Assembly: GCF_003574425.1 (NCBI RefSeq)
Contig: NZ_QLIU01000015.1
Location: 1 to 64,000 of the forward strand
DNA from: Cysteiniphilum halobium
GTDB taxonomy: Bacteria > Pseudomonadota > Gammaproteobacteria > Francisellales > Francisellaceae
Direction: 5' to 3'
Length of the DNA: 64,000 nucleotides
Positions within the stretch are counted from its first letter, which is position 1. Each line of letters begins with the position of its first letter. The notes under the pieces were generated by a model. The model worked only from the letters and a program-made list of their open reading frames with translations. It did not search any database and was not told the DNA's origin. A program made the translations under genes and the position numbers. Of the stretch, positions 1-10,327 are shown one piece after another.

Positions 1-144
1 CATCAAGCATTATTTCTACCGCCATACTCACCTGATTTTAATCCCATTGAGCAAGATTTTGCAATTATGAAAAAGAAAATGATATATGGAGAATATACAG
101 CCTTAGAAGAATTGATTAAGCAGTATGGAAATATTTTGGAATGA
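1..144 (+). mobile_element. IS630-family transposase, 3' end only
   Basis: The first 47 codons are open from base 1 to a TGA at 142-144. They contain the C-terminal DDE-superfamily signature of IS630/Tc1 transposases: LPPYSPDFNPIEQ followed by a basic K-rich stretch. The Glu in NPIEQ is the last catalytic acidic residue of that family. The 5' part of the element lies outside the window. The right terminal inverted repeat must be very short, because sequence homologous to the neighbouring ATPase gene begins by about base 150. No target duplication can be checked with one end only. Confidence 0.85.
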
Positions 145-1117
145 CTATAAACAATGGATTGTTATTGATGAGATTCAGAAGATTCCTGCCTTATTAGATG
201 AAGTGCACCGCCTAATTGAAGGACGTAAATTACGATTCATTTTAACAGGCTCTAGCGCTCGCAAGCTCAAAAGAAGTGGGGTTAACCTACTTGCAGGGCG
301 CGCGCTAATTAAACATATGCATCCGGTCACCGCCATTGAACAGATCGATCACTTTGATATTGCTAAATCTTTACATACAGGTCATTTACCAACTGCATTA
401 CTTACATCACAACCTGATGAATATTTAAAAAGTTATGTAGCAACTTACCTTAAAGAGGAAGTATTACATGAGAGTTTAACTAGAAACATTTCCTTATTTG
501 CCCGCTTTTTAGAAACGGCGAGTTTTTCACAAGGCGAAACACTCAACTATACCGAAATTGCTAGAGAAATTGGTAGCTCAAGACATACAATCGAGAATTT
601 TTTTACTATTTTAGAAGATCTGCTTATTTCAGTTCGATTACCTGTTTTTACAAAAAGGGCTAAGCGCGATGTTGTAATGGCACCTAAATTTTATTTTTTT
701 GACGTTGGTGTGTACAGAGCAATACGCCCTTTAGGAGTGCTTGATTCACCAGAGGAAATTGATGGCGCTGCACTTGAGACGCTTTGTTTGCAAGAATTCA
801 GAGCCTGCAATGACTACTATAATCTAGGGTATCAGTTTTATTATTGGCGAACACGTACTCAGCAAGAAGTAGATTTTATTTTATACGGTGAACATGGCTT
901 GATTGCCATTGAAGTTAAACGCAAAAAGAAAATTAGTCGTAAGGATCTCAAAGGATTGATGACCTTCAAAAGTGACTACCCGATGGCAAGCTGCTATCTA
1001 CTCTATGGTGGTAATGAAAAGCAAACATTAGATGATGTTACTTTGATGCCTGTATCGCGTGCACTGCAGGAGCTTAATCTATTCTTGAAGTCCCCAGCGG
1101 ATTATGCACATAGTTAA
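125..1117 (+). pseudogene. AAA_14/DUF4143 family ATPase, N-terminally truncated by the IS630 element
   Basis: Proteins of this family are about 380-420 residues, with an N-terminal AAA domain (Walker A then Walker B) and a C-terminal DUF4143 domain. Here the homologous part starts right at the Walker B motif (IVIDEIQKIP, residues 12-21). The Walker A P-loop is missing, and the preceding codons derive from the IS630 end. The sensor-like LTGSSARKLKR (residues 40-50), a winged-helix-like stretch (residues 138-180) and the DUF4143 C-terminus with EVDFIL (248-253) and EVKRKKK (263-269) are intact. Without a P-loop it should not hydrolyse ATP. It is most likely an IS-interrupted remnant, although the ATG at 125 could give a truncated protein. 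The cellular role of the family is poorly known. Confidence 0.8.
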
Positions 1118-1199
1118 CAAACACCATTAGAAGCCAATATTATTTTTTAAAATTTTTAAACTATACTTTTGTCATGCATTGAAAGTTGATGGATCAATT

Positions 1200-2150
1200 A
1201 TGATAAGGTTATTGATAATCTTCTTAAGTTTTTTGTTTTGTATGCAGGCTAACTTTGCCAGTGATAAAACACTAAAATCACCAGACAAAGTAACTGTTGG
1301 CGCTTATATCACGCATGTTTACAATATTGATTTGCAGAAAAAAACGGTTTCCGCAATTTTCTGGTTATGGTTTATTTATCCTGACCAACTGGTCATCGAA
1401 AACAATGAGTTTGATATTATCAATGCTGAGAGATTCTCAGTGTTATATCAAAATACACAAAAGCTAACTAATAACCAAACTCTTAAGCAGTATAAAATCC
1501 GCGCCACTTTATCACAAAGTTGGAGTTTTGAAAATTTCCCTTTTAGTACCAAATCACTGACGATCATCATTGAAGATGCTGATTTTAATGCACAAAAGGT
1601 TATATTTAGTACTGATGACATTCACTCTGACGTTGATCATGATATGCCATTAAGCGGTTGGCGCTTAGGGGCTGATCACTGGGAAACGTATATTCATCAT
1701 TATGATACTAACTTTGGTAACCCTAACAACCCTAATAATACGACCTACGCCAGAGCAATTTACTCCGTTGAAATAACTCATACTAATATTCGCATGTTTA
1801 TTCATATTTTTGGGATGTTATATTTAGCATGTATTTTAATTTTGGGCATGTTCTTTATCCCAATTAAAGATATCAAAAGCCGTTTGGCACTTAATTCTGC
1901 GGCAATTTTCGCCGTGGTCGGGAGTAAAATTTCCACCGACTCGATATTGCCACCATCCAATACGATTAACCTCATTGATAAAATTCAACTAAGTGTTCTT
2001 GTGTTTATGGTGATTACACTAATTACCGTTGTGCTTAATTATTATCTCTGTGATAAACACATCAAACTGGCACGTATTGTCAATATTGTTTTTGCCATAT
2101 TAACGGTATTGATGATTGCGCTAAGTAATTTATTTTTTATACTTAGCTAG
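1200..2150 (+). CDS. Pentameric ligand-gated ion channel (Cys-loop-like) homologue
   Basis: From the ATG at 1200 the product is 316 residues and begins with a signal peptide ending near QANFA|SD. An ATG at 1179 is in frame but would bury the signal peptide, so 1200 is preferred. The N-terminal half resembles the extracellular beta-sandwich of prokaryotic pLGICs: the GAYITHVYNIDLQKKTVSA stretch resembles the start of the GLIC ligand-binding domain, and FPFSTKSLTIIIED resembles the FPFD-x-Q-xL loop 7 region. Four hydrophobic segments follow: M1 around IHIFGMLYLACILILG, M2 around SAAIFAVVGSKISTDSILPP, then M3 and M4 at the very C-terminus. The Cys pair of animal receptors is absent, as usual in bacteria. 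The ligand is unknown. The gene stands alone. The assignment rests on fold-level motifs, not on close identity. Confidence 0.6.
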   Translation: MIRLLIIFLSFLFCMQANFASDKTLKSPDKVTVGAYITHVYNIDLQKKTVSAIFWLWFIYPDQLVIENNEFDIINAERFSVLYQNTQKLTNNQTLKQYKIRATLSQSWSFENFPFSTKSLTIIIEDADFNAQKVIFSTDDIHSDVDHDMPLSGWRLGADHWETYIHHYDTNFGNPNNPNNTTYARAIYSVEITHTNIRMFIHIFGMLYLACILILGMFFIPIKDIKSRLALNSAAIFAVVGSKISTDSILPPSNTINLIDKIQLSVLVFMVITLITVVLNYYLCDKHIKLARIVNIVFAILTVLMIALSNLFFILS

Positions 2151-2194
2151 CTTAAGCTATGATTCATGATGAAAAGTAAGTTGCAGCAGCAATT

Positions 2195-2255
2195 ATTCTC
2201 CCTTTGAACGAGAGGCCGTGTAGCTTACGCTGCGCGGGATGAGAAAAAATAATGG
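2195..2255. repeat. Degenerate palindromic repeat element
   Basis: Between the ion-channel gene and tadA lies an imperfect inverted repeat. Outer arms ATTATT-CTC and GAG-AATAAT enclose CCGTGTAGC-TTAC-GCTGCGCGG, which can form a 9-pair stem with two G-U pairs in RNA. Its right-hand part resembles one arm of the longer element at 60479-60590 (shared order: CTC-CTTTT region, GAGAGG/GAGGGG, GTAGCTTAC/CAGCTGTAAGC, CGGGGTG/CGGGATG). It may also act as a transcription terminator between the convergent genes. Confidence 0.45.
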
Positions 2256-2278
2256 AAAATTAACTTAATTTTTATTCA

Positions 2279-2755
2279 CTACTTATTATATTTTTTCTGC
2301 AAACGCCGCTGCTTAAAAAATGCTTTGAGTATATCACTGGCCTTAGAAGCCAATACTCCACCCTCTACATTCAAATAATGGTTTAAAAATGGCAACGTAT
2401 AAAAGCTTGCTTTTGAGCAGATAACGCCAGCTTTAGGCTCTTTGGTGCCAAAGTAAAGCGTTCTGATACGCGCATGCACCATCGCACCTAAACACATCAT
2501 ACATGGCTCTAAGGTGACATACAGGTCACACTCTGGTAACCGATAATTTTGTATGACTTGTGCGGCTTGACGTAATGCAACCATCTCAGCATGCGCCGTT
2601 GGATCATTGTTCATAATCATTTGATTGAAGCCCTGTCCGATAATTTTATTATTTCTGACGATAACTGCACCAACGGGTACCTCATTGTGCACTTGTGCTT
2701 TTTCAGCTTCTAACAGTGCATACGCCATCCATTGTTCCTTAGTATTCAATGACAT
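2279..2755 (-). CDS. tadA: tRNA-specific adenosine deaminase TadA
   Basis: The 158-residue product converts A34 to inosine in tRNA-Arg(ACG). It has the complete cytidine/deoxycytidylate deaminase zinc site: HAE at residues 55-57 (zinc His and proton-shuttling Glu) and PCMMC at 84-88 (zinc Cys85 and Cys88). Length and the NEVPVGAVIV start of the core match the family. The gene diverges from tamA with about 65 bases between the preferred starts, so the two promoters must be back to back. Confidence 0.93.
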   Translation of the reverse strand: MSLNTKEQWMAYALLEAEKAQVHNEVPVGAVIVRNNKIIGQGFNQMIMNNDPTAHAEMVALRQAAQVIQNYRLPECDLYVTLEPCMMCLGAMVHARIRTLYFGTKEPKAGVICSKASFYTLPFLNHYLNVEGGVLASKASDILKAFFKQRRLQKKYNK

Positions 2756-2820
2756 ATTTAGTTTATTTATCTATACCTCAAGTTAGCTTATACTATACTA
2801 CACTTTATCCACAACGTAAC

Positions 2821-4626
2821 ATGCAGAGCAATATTAAAATGTTAAGGAAGACGATCCTTTGTATCTTTTTTATATTTAGCCTTAGCCTTTTATATGCTGC
2901 TGACGACAAAACAAGTAATCGGAAATCTCCTACACTAGACATTGTGATCAATGGTATTGATGACAATAAAATCAAATCGAGCATACTTGATAATATCAGC
3001 TTATCTCGATTCAAAGATTTTGCGGTCTCTCATCCCAATCAAATGCAACTTTTGCTTAAAAAAAGTGATGATGAAATCAAAATGTTACTTGAACCCTATG
3101 GCTACTATAAACCCGTTATTACCACAGATTTTAGTGTAAAAGGTGACCAGTGGATTGCTATCTTTAATGTCAAACTCAATGAGCCACTACGTATTAACAA
3201 GCTTACTGTCACTATTAATGGACAAGGCCAACACACTAAGATTGCTAATAAAACTCTAAATAACTTACCACTCAAGCAAGGTGATATTTTAACGCAAGCG
3301 GCCTATGAAAAATCTAAAGCATTACTAACTGATAGTTTTTTTAACGCCGGCTACCTAGATAGCACGCTGGCTAAACACGAAATTCGTATTAATATGCTTA
3401 AATACACTGCTGAAGTTACTCTAAGTGTTAATACTGGTGAACGTTATAAAATCGGTACTATTAATATCAAGCAAAAGCGCTATGATTATGCCAGGCACTT
3501 TATCAATGACATTATCAAAGTCAATGTAGGTGATGCCATGTCACAAAAAAAAATCACCAAAGCCAACAAGCGTTTGCAAGATAGTGGTTATTTTAGTGCT
3601 GCACAGTTTGTACCTAAAATCTCTAAGCGTGATAAAACCAATAAGACCGTCCCAGTGGATTTAAATCTCACGGCGGGGTACGCTCGCACTTATACCTTTG
3701 GGGTGGGTTATGGCACATTTACAGGTCCTAGAGTAAGTTTTGGTACACTTTTTCGTCATGTTACCGATACAGGACAGCAGTTTTCTTTTAATGTCTCGGC
3801 ATCACCAGCCAATAGCACCTTTAACACAAGCTATATTTTCCCAGGAAAAGACCCACTACATGATAACTGGAGTCTCATTGCCGAACAAAGCTATATCGAA
3901 ACAGATACTTATAATGAACGCCAAACCAACTTTGGCATTGCCCGCACCCATAAATATGGGAACTGGAAAACCACGCTTAGTTTGCAGCAGTATCTTACTA
4001 ATTATGACACTGTTGCTAACACAAATAACACCAATGGTAAATATCTCGTACCAGCCCTAACACTCCTGTATGACGGCAGTTGGCAAAATGGCTTCTGGCG
4101 TCAAGGATTAGTGTGGAATGAGCTGTTGCAAGCCTCAATCAAATCCCCACTATCTGATCAAGATTTCATTCGCAATAATATGAGCCTTTACTATTCCTTA
4201 CCAATTAACCCTGAGTGGAATCGCTTATTGTTTGGAGCCAACTGGGGGTTTATTACCATTGATAACATTCAAAATATCGCCCCCAATTTCCGTTTCTATG
4301 CCGGTGGCGTAAGCAACCTTCTGGGTTATTCTTTTTTAAGCCAAGGCCCTAGTGTTAATGGCAATGTCACCGGTGGACGCTATCTTGCCACGGGTCTTGC
4401 TGGCATTGAACAGCGCATTTATGGTAATTTCAGCTCGATGCTTTACTACAACCTCGGTAATGCTGCAAATAAGCCTAATTTTAGTGATGTTAAAATTTTA
4501 CGTGCTGCAGGCATTGGGCTTAGCTACAAAACGCCACTGGGACCTTTTATGGTATTTTTCACACGCACATTAAATCACAACGATGAACACTGGCGTTTTG
4601 ATTTAAGTATCGGGATAAGCCTATGA
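2821..4626 (+). CDS. tamA: Translocation and assembly module outer-membrane subunit TamA
   Basis: TamA is an Omp85-family outer-membrane protein that works with TamB in inserting a subset of outer-membrane proteins and in phospholipid transport. The open frame extends up to 2749, but this would overlap tadA. ATGs at 2821 and 2839 both precede a signal peptide (core FIFSLSLLYA|AD), and I use 2821. After the signal come POTRA-like repeats (about residues 30-300) and a 16-strand-type barrel ending in a C-terminal aromatic/hydrophobic strand. In the barrel the motif that is usually (V/I)RG(F/Y) reads SNLLGY, so the conserved Arg is missing. tamB follows with a 4-base overlap, which supports the assignment. 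Confidence 0.85.
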   Translation: MQSNIKMLRKTILCIFFIFSLSLLYAADDKTSNRKSPTLDIVINGIDDNKIKSSILDNISLSRFKDFAVSHPNQMQLLLKKSDDEIKMLLEPYGYYKPVITTDFSVKGDQWIAIFNVKLNEPLRINKLTVTINGQGQHTKIANKTLNNLPLKQGDILTQAAYEKSKALLTDSFFNAGYLDSTLAKHEIRINMLKYTAEVTLSVNTGERYKIGTINIKQKRYDYARHFINDIIKVNVGDAMSQKKITKANKRLQDSGYFSAAQFVPKISKRDKTNKTVPVDLNLTAGYARTYTFGVGYGTFTGPRVSFGTLFRHVTDTGQQFSFNVSASPANSTFNTSYIFPGKDPLHDNWSLIAEQSYIETDTYNERQTNFGIARTHKYGNWKTTLSLQQYLTNYDTVANTNNTNGKYLVPALTLLYDGSWQNGFWRQGLVWNELLQASIKSPLSDQDFIRNNMSLYYSLPINPEWNRLLFGANWGFITIDNIQNIAPNFRFYAGGVSNLLGYSFLSQGPSVNGNVTGGRYLATGLAGIEQRIYGNFSSMLYYNLGNAANKPNFSDVKILRAAGIGLSYKTPLGPFMVFFTRTLNHNDEHWRFDLSIGISL

Positions 4627-7600
4627 TAAAGCTACGCAAAACCGTCAAATGGTGTTTAATCACACTTTTAAGCCTCTTATTGATTATTGCGTTAGCACTT
4701 GGGTTTTTATTGTTTACCACGCCGGGATTGCAAATAACACAAAAAGTCACCAACCATTTTTTACAACCATTTGGCATTCGCCTTAAAGGCAATATCTCAG
4801 GTCGTATCAATCAACTTAAACTAGATGAACTTGATATCAAAAATGACACTGTTGACATTCGTTTAAATAAAATTGAGCTATCTTTATCATTATGGTCTTT
4901 GATAAGCGACCAAACCCTTGATGTCAAGCGCTTATCTTTGAATAAAGTCTACGTCGATGTAAACACACATTCAACAGACGAAAACAACGATAATCCAACT
5001 TATGAAGATAGTGGCTCCTTTAGCATGCCGCTTGATCTATATGCTAAAAATATCCATATTACCAATGTACAGTACTTGATGAACAAACAGTTAATCGTAG
5101 ATGCCGCCGATTTCAACGCAGATGGCGTCAACTTAGTACATGATAAACTTGCGCTTAATAAAGTCGCTGCCAATGTTCCCGCTTACGCAACCAGTACAAC
5201 AGTGAACAGTGGTTATATTATATTAAACTCACCTTTTAAGACACATTTAAAAGTTTCGTTAAATGCCCAACAAAGTGGCACTAATATTACAAGCACACAG
5301 ACACAGATCATCGGTGATTTTGCAGGTAAATTTAGCATTGCCAGCGATGGTATTATTCATTATAAAACAAGGCCCTATCCTTATTCACTTATTTCAAGCT
5401 TTGATCAAGGAATAATTGTCAACCAGCTTAAACTTGATCATCTGGCTGTGATTAATAATACATTGTTACTTAATGATCAACTGGATTGGTCAGTTAAACT
5501 TGCCTCGTTAAACCCCGCTGTGCCACTTAAATTTAATATCGGTGGCACACTTAAGACAACAGATCATGACCTTAAAGTGAAAACCAGCTTTTGTGATATT
5601 TTCAGCACAAACACTCACCTACATTGCTATGGCAGTTTATCCAGCAGCAATGATACTTTTCAGTTAAATCAATTTAAGTTGGTTAACCCACAAAATGATG
5701 ATCTCATACAAATCAAACTCACCCAATCCAAGCAAAATATTCAAGCGAATTGGAAGGTTTTTATTAATACGCTTAGCAACTACCCTGTTAACATCAGTGG
5801 CAAAGTCTACTCACGGGGAAAAATTGATGTTGATAACAGGACAGCTAAGTCATTGAAACTAACACTGGATGTCCATGATTTTCTCTATAAGCAATTTGAT
5901 CTCTCCAAACTTATTCTTGCTGTTGATCAGCATGCATTAACACTCAATGTCGACTCCAATCAAATGTCAACACTAATTAAAATGCAATTACAAAATTTAT
6001 CACTCTCGCAAATTACGGCAAAACTTGAAACCTTAAACTTTACCAGCAAAACCTTTAAACAAAATTGGCATCTGACGAAAGCAGTTGATTTGGCACTTAG
6101 CCCTGATAAAAGTAGCATCAGTAATCTCTGTCTTCTGGCATCCAATGATAACCATTTTTGCATTAATGCAGAGGTTGCACCTAATAACATTCATATTCAA
6201 ACGGCAGGCGAGTTGACTCCTGCACAATTTATCCCTAATCTACCGTATGGTGGCGATAGCTTTGCTTTAAGCTTCAAAGGTGATTATTTACAAGTACCTA
6301 ACAGTGATCCCAAGGCAAATTTCAGTCTCTCAGGGCATGGCTTTTTCTTTGCCAACAATACCTCTTGGTTTAAACAGCTACAACAAATCATGCCCATGCA
6401 TCAGCTTTCTTACACCACCACTATCAATACTAAGCTTACACTTCAAGATCAAAAGTTGATATTAAAAAGCAATATTTCTTTCCCACAAAACGCCCTAGAG
6501 CTTAAGCTTAATAGTCATAACTTTGATTTGTATAATCTAAGCAATGCAAAATTAAATGGCGCAATTTATCTGTCATCAACACGCCTTAATTGGATTAGTA
6601 ATTTTATCCCACAGTTCCCAACGCTAATTAATAAAGGAGATTTACACAGTCACTTACAAATCACCAATACTCTATTTGACCCACATGTTACTGGTAATAT
6701 CATACTTAAAAACACTCAGATTGAGCTGTTACCACTGAACACTACTTTAGATGACATTAATGCAAATATCTTTGTTAGCAATCCACTTAATGCCAAGATT
6801 AATCTCACCGCGAATATCCAAAAATCGCCATTAACTGTGACAGGGTTTGCCAATCTGCACGGTGCAACAGCAAACACCAATATCAACATTAATGGTAAGA
6901 AGCTATTAGTGCTAAACACACCTGATATGGAGGTGACCGTAAGCCCCACTTTAAGTTTCAATCAAAACAATGGTAGCAGTAAGTTAAGCGGTAATATATT
7001 TATCAATAAACTGATTGTTAATCTTGCTGATATGAAAAGCAGTAGCCTACAAAATACTATTCAAAATGACGTTGTCTATGTCAACAATAATAATCAAGCA
7101 ATACAAACACAAAAAAGCACACCTTTTAACATGAATCTCAATATCGATATGGGGAAAAACGCCCATATTTCAGGCCTTGGACTTGATACCAACATTCAAG
7201 GCAAACTAAATATCATTAGCCAACCTAATCAGCCAATGCTGGGTATTGGAACACTTCAACCGGTCAATGGGGTATTTAATGCCTATGGCAAAAGCTTTAC
7301 TGTTGCCCCCAAATCAACTATTCAATTTAACAACTCCCCTGTTGATAACCCGATGTTAGCAATCACTACCTTCTATAATATTCCGACTTCCGTAAAGCTC
7401 ACACAGGCTAATGCTCCAGATACGATTGGTATTGAAATTACCGGCATGGCAAATAATCCAAAAATCCAACTGTTCTCTGATCCAAGCATGTCACAAACAG
7501 ATATTCTCTCTTACATCTTATTTGGTCAAGTTTTAAGTAACACCAACAGTAGTCAAGCATCTTCAGATGCATTATCACAAGCGGCTCTTCTAATTGCTCT

Positions 7601-7901
7601 TAACGAAGGAGGAAGTAGTGTGATTGATGAGCTCAAAGATAAACTATCCCTTGCCGAATTTTCACTTGGTAATTTAAACAATACTACAAACAACACAACT
7701 ACTGAACAGAATAATACGGCAGTTTTTATTGGCAAGCAGATCACCCCCAGACTTTATCTAAGTTATGGTGTTGGTGTATTTACAGGTGAGCAGCAAGGCA
7801 TTGCAACCTTCTCGCTTACTCCACAATGGAAACTCAAAGGTGAAGTTACCAGTTTTGATCGAGGTGGGGATATTCTGTATCAAACACATTCTGAAAATTA
7901 A
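4623..7901 (+). CDS. tamB: Translocation and assembly module inner-membrane subunit TamB
   Basis: The 1092-residue product starts in an ATGA overlap with tamA. Residues 10-32 form an N-terminal transmembrane anchor. A very long beta-rich periplasmic region follows, made of repeating short hydrophobic strands as in the AsmA/TamB (DUF490) proteins. The last 350 residues carry the TamB C-terminal domain, including DPSMSQTDILSYILFGQ and the final LYLSYGVGVFTGEQQGIATFSL-type strand region that engages TamA. E. coli TamB is 1259 residues, so this copy is moderately short. Several Asn/Thr-rich runs (for example around residues 1018-1028) occur near the C-terminus. Confidence 0.85.
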   Translation: MIKLRKTVKWCLITLLSLLLIIALALGFLLFTTPGLQITQKVTNHFLQPFGIRLKGNISGRINQLKLDELDIKNDTVDIRLNKIELSLSLWSLISDQTLDVKRLSLNKVYVDVNTHSTDENNDNPTYEDSGSFSMPLDLYAKNIHITNVQYLMNKQLIVDAADFNADGVNLVHDKLALNKVAANVPAYATSTTVNSGYIILNSPFKTHLKVSLNAQQSGTNITSTQTQIIGDFAGKFSIASDGIIHYKTRPYPYSLISSFDQGIIVNQLKLDHLAVINNTLLLNDQLDWSVKLASLNPAVPLKFNIGGTLKTTDHDLKVKTSFCDIFSTNTHLHCYGSLSSSNDTFQLNQFKLVNPQNDDLIQIKLTQSKQNIQANWKVFINTLSNYPVNISGKVYSRGKIDVDNRTAKSLKLTLDVHDFLYKQFDLSKLILAVDQHALTLNVDSNQMSTLIKMQLQNLSLSQITAKLETLNFTSKTFKQNWHLTKAVDLALSPDKSSISNLCLLASNDNHFCINAEVAPNNIHIQTAGELTPAQFIPNLPYGGDSFALSFKGDYLQVPNSDPKANFSLSGHGFFFANNTSWFKQLQQIMPMHQLSYTTTINTKLTLQDQKLILKSNISFPQNALELKLNSHNFDLYNLSNAKLNGAIYLSSTRLNWISNFIPQFPTLINKGDLHSHLQITNTLFDPHVTGNIILKNTQIELLPLNTTLDDINANIFVSNPLNAKINLTANIQKSPLTVTGFANLHGATANTNININGKKLLVLNTPDMEVTVSPTLSFNQNNGSSKLSGNIFINKLIVNLADMKSSSLQNTIQNDVVYVNNNNQAIQTQKSTPFNMNLNIDMGKNAHISGLGLDTNIQGKLNIISQPNQPMLGIGTLQPVNGVFNAYGKSFTVAPKSTIQFNNSPVDNPMLAITTFYNIPTSVKLTQANAPDTIGIEITGMANNPKIQLFSDPSMSQTDILSYILFGQVLSNTNSSQASSDALSQAALLIALNEGGSSVIDELKDKLSLAEFSLGNLNNTTNNTTTEQNNTAVFIGKQITPRLYLSYGVGVFTGEQQGIATFSLTPQWKLKGEVTSFDRGGDILYQTHSEN

Positions 7902-7970
7902 AAAATAACTATCCATTCTGGATCAATGTGTCTATGCTTAGCACAAAGTATTCAATATTTATAAATATCA

Positions 7971-9251
7971 ATGTCATTCTCATCATTAAACTTAAGCACT
8001 TCCATCTTAAATGCACTGACTGAACAAGGCTATAAAGAGCCATCTGCCATTCAACAAAAAGCCATTCCAGCGGTTTTAAGTGGGCGTGATGTCCTTGCTG
8101 CGGCACAAACTGGTACTGGAAAAACAGCAGCCTTTACCCTACCAATTCTTGAGATTTTATCACAAGGTGCCAAAGCCCCTGCCAATCAAACACATGCACT
8201 TATTCTCACACCAACACGTGAACTTGCAGCACAAATAGAGACCAATATAAAGGCCTATAGTGCCCACTTGCATTTACACTCTTGTGTTGTCTTTGGTGGT
8301 GTTAAAATCAACCCACAAATGATGCAATTACGCAAGGGTACTGATATTTTGGTGGCAACGCCTGGACGACTATTGGATTTATATGAGCAAAAAGCCATTG
8401 GCTTTGATCGTTTAAAGTTTTTGGTACTTGATGAAGCCGATCGTATGCTTGATATGGGCTTTATTCATACCATTAGGAAAATTCTAACGCTTCTACCGAA
8501 AAAGCGTCAAAACTTAATGTTCTCAGCGACTTTTAGTCCTGAGATCCGAGAACTAGCAAAATCTATTGTCCATAATCCTTTGGAGATTTCAGTAACCCCG
8601 CCCAATCAAGCTGCACCCAAAGTAAAACATTGGATTGCACCTGTTGATAAAAAGCAAAAAATTCATTTACTCATACAACTCATCAAAACCAAGAACTGGA
8701 CACAAGTATTGGTTTTTTCCCGCACTAAACATGGTGCTAATCACCTTGTTGGCAAATTGGAAAAAGCGAATATCAAAAGTGCCGCGATTCACGGCAACAA
8801 AAGTCAAGGTGCACGCACCAAGGCATTAAATGATTTTAAAAACAATGAAATACAAGTGTTAGTAGCAACAGATATCGCCGCACGGGGTTTGGATATCAAT
8901 CAATTGCCTTGTGTGATCAACTTTAATCTACCTAATGTACCTGAGGATTACATACATCGCATTGGCCGCACAGGCCGCGCGGGAGCTACAGGAGAGGCAA
9001 TTTCTTTGGTCAGTGCGGATGAATTTCCGCAATTAGCTGATATTGAAAAACTCTTAAAAAGATCACTAGAGCGCGTCATTATTGATGGCTTTGACCCGGT
9101 ACACAGCCTACCACAATCGAACCCACATAATTATAAAACGATCAAAAAAGTAACACCCAAGAAACCTAAAATTGAACATCGCGACGGACAAAAGCCTAAA
9201 CGTCACCCTAAAGGCAATCGTCAAAAACAAAATCATGCTGGCAATAAATGA
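7971..9251 (+). CDS. rhlE: DEAD-box ATP-dependent RNA helicase, RhlE type
   Basis: The 426-residue product has all the DEAD-box helicase motifs: the Q-motif near residue 28, AQTGTGKT (45-52), PTRELAAQ (81-88), DEAD (154-157), SAT (185-187), ARGLD and [11 protein letters not shown] Lys-rich basic tail of about 50 residues follows, typical of RhlE. The family unwinds RNA in ribosome maturation and RNA decay. A 14-base perfect palindrome (ATATTTATAAATAT) lies just before the start codon. The last 19 bases overlap the convergent leuB gene, so the two transcripts are antisense at their 3' ends. Confidence 0.9.
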   Translation: MSFSSLNLSTSILNALTEQGYKEPSAIQQKAIPAVLSGRDVLAAAQTGTGKTAAFTLPILEILSQGAKAPANQTHALILTPTRELAAQIETNIKAYSAHLHLHSCVVFGGVKINPQMMQLRKGTDILVATPGRLLDLYEQKAIGFDRLKFLVLDEADRMLDMGFIHTIRKILTLLPKKRQNLMFSATFSPEIRELAKSIVHNPLEISVTPPNQAAPKVKHWIAPVDKKQKIHLLIQLIKTKNWTQVLVFSRTKHGANHLVGKLEKANIKSAAIHGNKSQGARTKALNDFKNNEIQVLVATDIAARGLDINQLPCVINFNLPNVPEDYIHRIGRTGRAGATGEAISLVSADEFPQLADIEKLLKRSLERVIIDGFDPVHSLPQSNPHNYKTIKKVTPKKPKIEHRDGQKPKRHPKGNRQKQNHAGNK

Positions 9252-10327
9252 TCAACTGCTGTGACGATCTTTTGTGTGATCTCCTTACTACCAATACTAC
9301 TAGCACCATTAGCAATATCCACCGTTCTAAACCCTTGTGCTAATACCTCATTAATTGCCTGATCAATCGCTGATGCCTCCTCATGCATGGCAAATGAATA
9401 GGATAGCATTAATGCTGCTGATAGAATCTGTGCGATTGGATTAGCAATATCTTTGCCGATAATATCAAAGGCTGAACCGCCTGCTGGTTCATATAACCCA
9501 AAACCTTCTTTATTTAAGCTAATCGATGGTACAAGTCCTAAAGACCCAGGTAATACAGATGCCAAATCCGATAATATATCACCAAATAAGTTGCTCGTTA
9601 CAATTACATCAAATTGTCCAGGGTTCAACACTAATTGCATTGCTGCATTATCAACATACATATGATTTAGGATAACATCAGGAAAATTTTGCGCCTCCTC
9701 ATTGACGATATCACGCCACAGTCTTGAGGTATCCAATACATTGGCTTTATCAATAGATGTCAAGATTTTGCGTCTTTCACCAGCGCGCTTAAAGGCAGCT
9801 CTGACAATATGTCGAATCGTTTGTTCATCATACTCAGCAATATCCATAGCACAGCGAACACCCTCGTTATTAACAAAACGCTTATGCTCACCAAAATAAA
9901 TATCCCCTGACAACTCACGAAAGATCTCGATATCAGCACCATTAGCAATACGTTCATTTTTAATCGGACTATTATCTTTCAAAGCTGTAAACATTTTAAT
10001 TGGACGAATATTCACACCAAAATTAAAAGTCTTGCGCAAGGCTAAAATACTTTTCGCCTCACAACCTTGCCACTTAGGATCACTTTGCGCATCCACTGGC
10101 CCTCCAACTGAACCAAATAATATTGCATCTGAGGCTCTGCAGATATCAATCGTCTCTTTAGGGCAGTGTTCTGAATATACATCAAATGCCGCACCACCAA
10201 CTAAAGCTTCCTTATAGGTAAATTCGTGGCTGTATTTTTTGGCTACTGCATTTAATACATCAAGTGCACATGCCATTACTTCAGAACCAATACCATCTCC
10301 TGCTAAAACTGCTATTGTTTTTTTCAT
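9233..10327 (-). CDS. leuB: 3-isopropylmalate dehydrogenase
   Basis: LeuB oxidises and decarboxylates (2R,3S)-3-isopropylmalate to 2-oxoisocaproate with NAD+. The 364-residue product starts with [13 protein letters not shown], carries the substrate-binding basic residues in the [13 protein letters not shown] region, and has [12 protein letters not shown] with the catalytic and metal-binding Asp residues followed by [10 protein letters not shown]. It is the last gene of the ilvE-leuACDB operon and its start overlaps the leuD stop by 4 bases (ATGA). Confidence 0.95.
   Translation of the reverse strand: MKKTIAVLAGDGIGSEVMACALDVLNAVAKKYSHEFTYKEALVGGAAFDVYSEHCPKETIDICRASDAILFGSVGGPVDAQSDPKWQGCEAKSILALRKTFNFGVNIRPIKMFTALKDNSPIKNERIANGADIEIFRELSGDIYFGEHKRFVNNEGVRCAMDIAEYDEQTIRHIVRAAFKRAGERRKILTSIDKANVLDTSRLWRDIVNEEAQNFPDVILNHMYVDNAAMQLVLNPGQFDVIVTSNLFGDILSDLASVLPGSLGLVPSISLNKEGFGLYEPAGGSAFDIIGKDIANPIAQILSAALMLSYSFAMHEEASAIDQAINEVLAQGFRTVDIANGASSIGSKEITQKIVTAVDHLLPA

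Noticed and set aside
7946-7970. Palindrome ATATTTATAAATAT before rhlE as an operator
   Set aside because: Pure A/T palindromes of this length are expected by chance in such AT-rich spacers; mentioned only within the rhlE entry.
9760-9957. Short ORFs on other frames of leuB, leuC, leuA, gyrA, tamB, rpoD and similar
   Set aside because: They lie inside well-supported genes, have no ribosome-binding sites, and their translations look like out-of-frame shadows.
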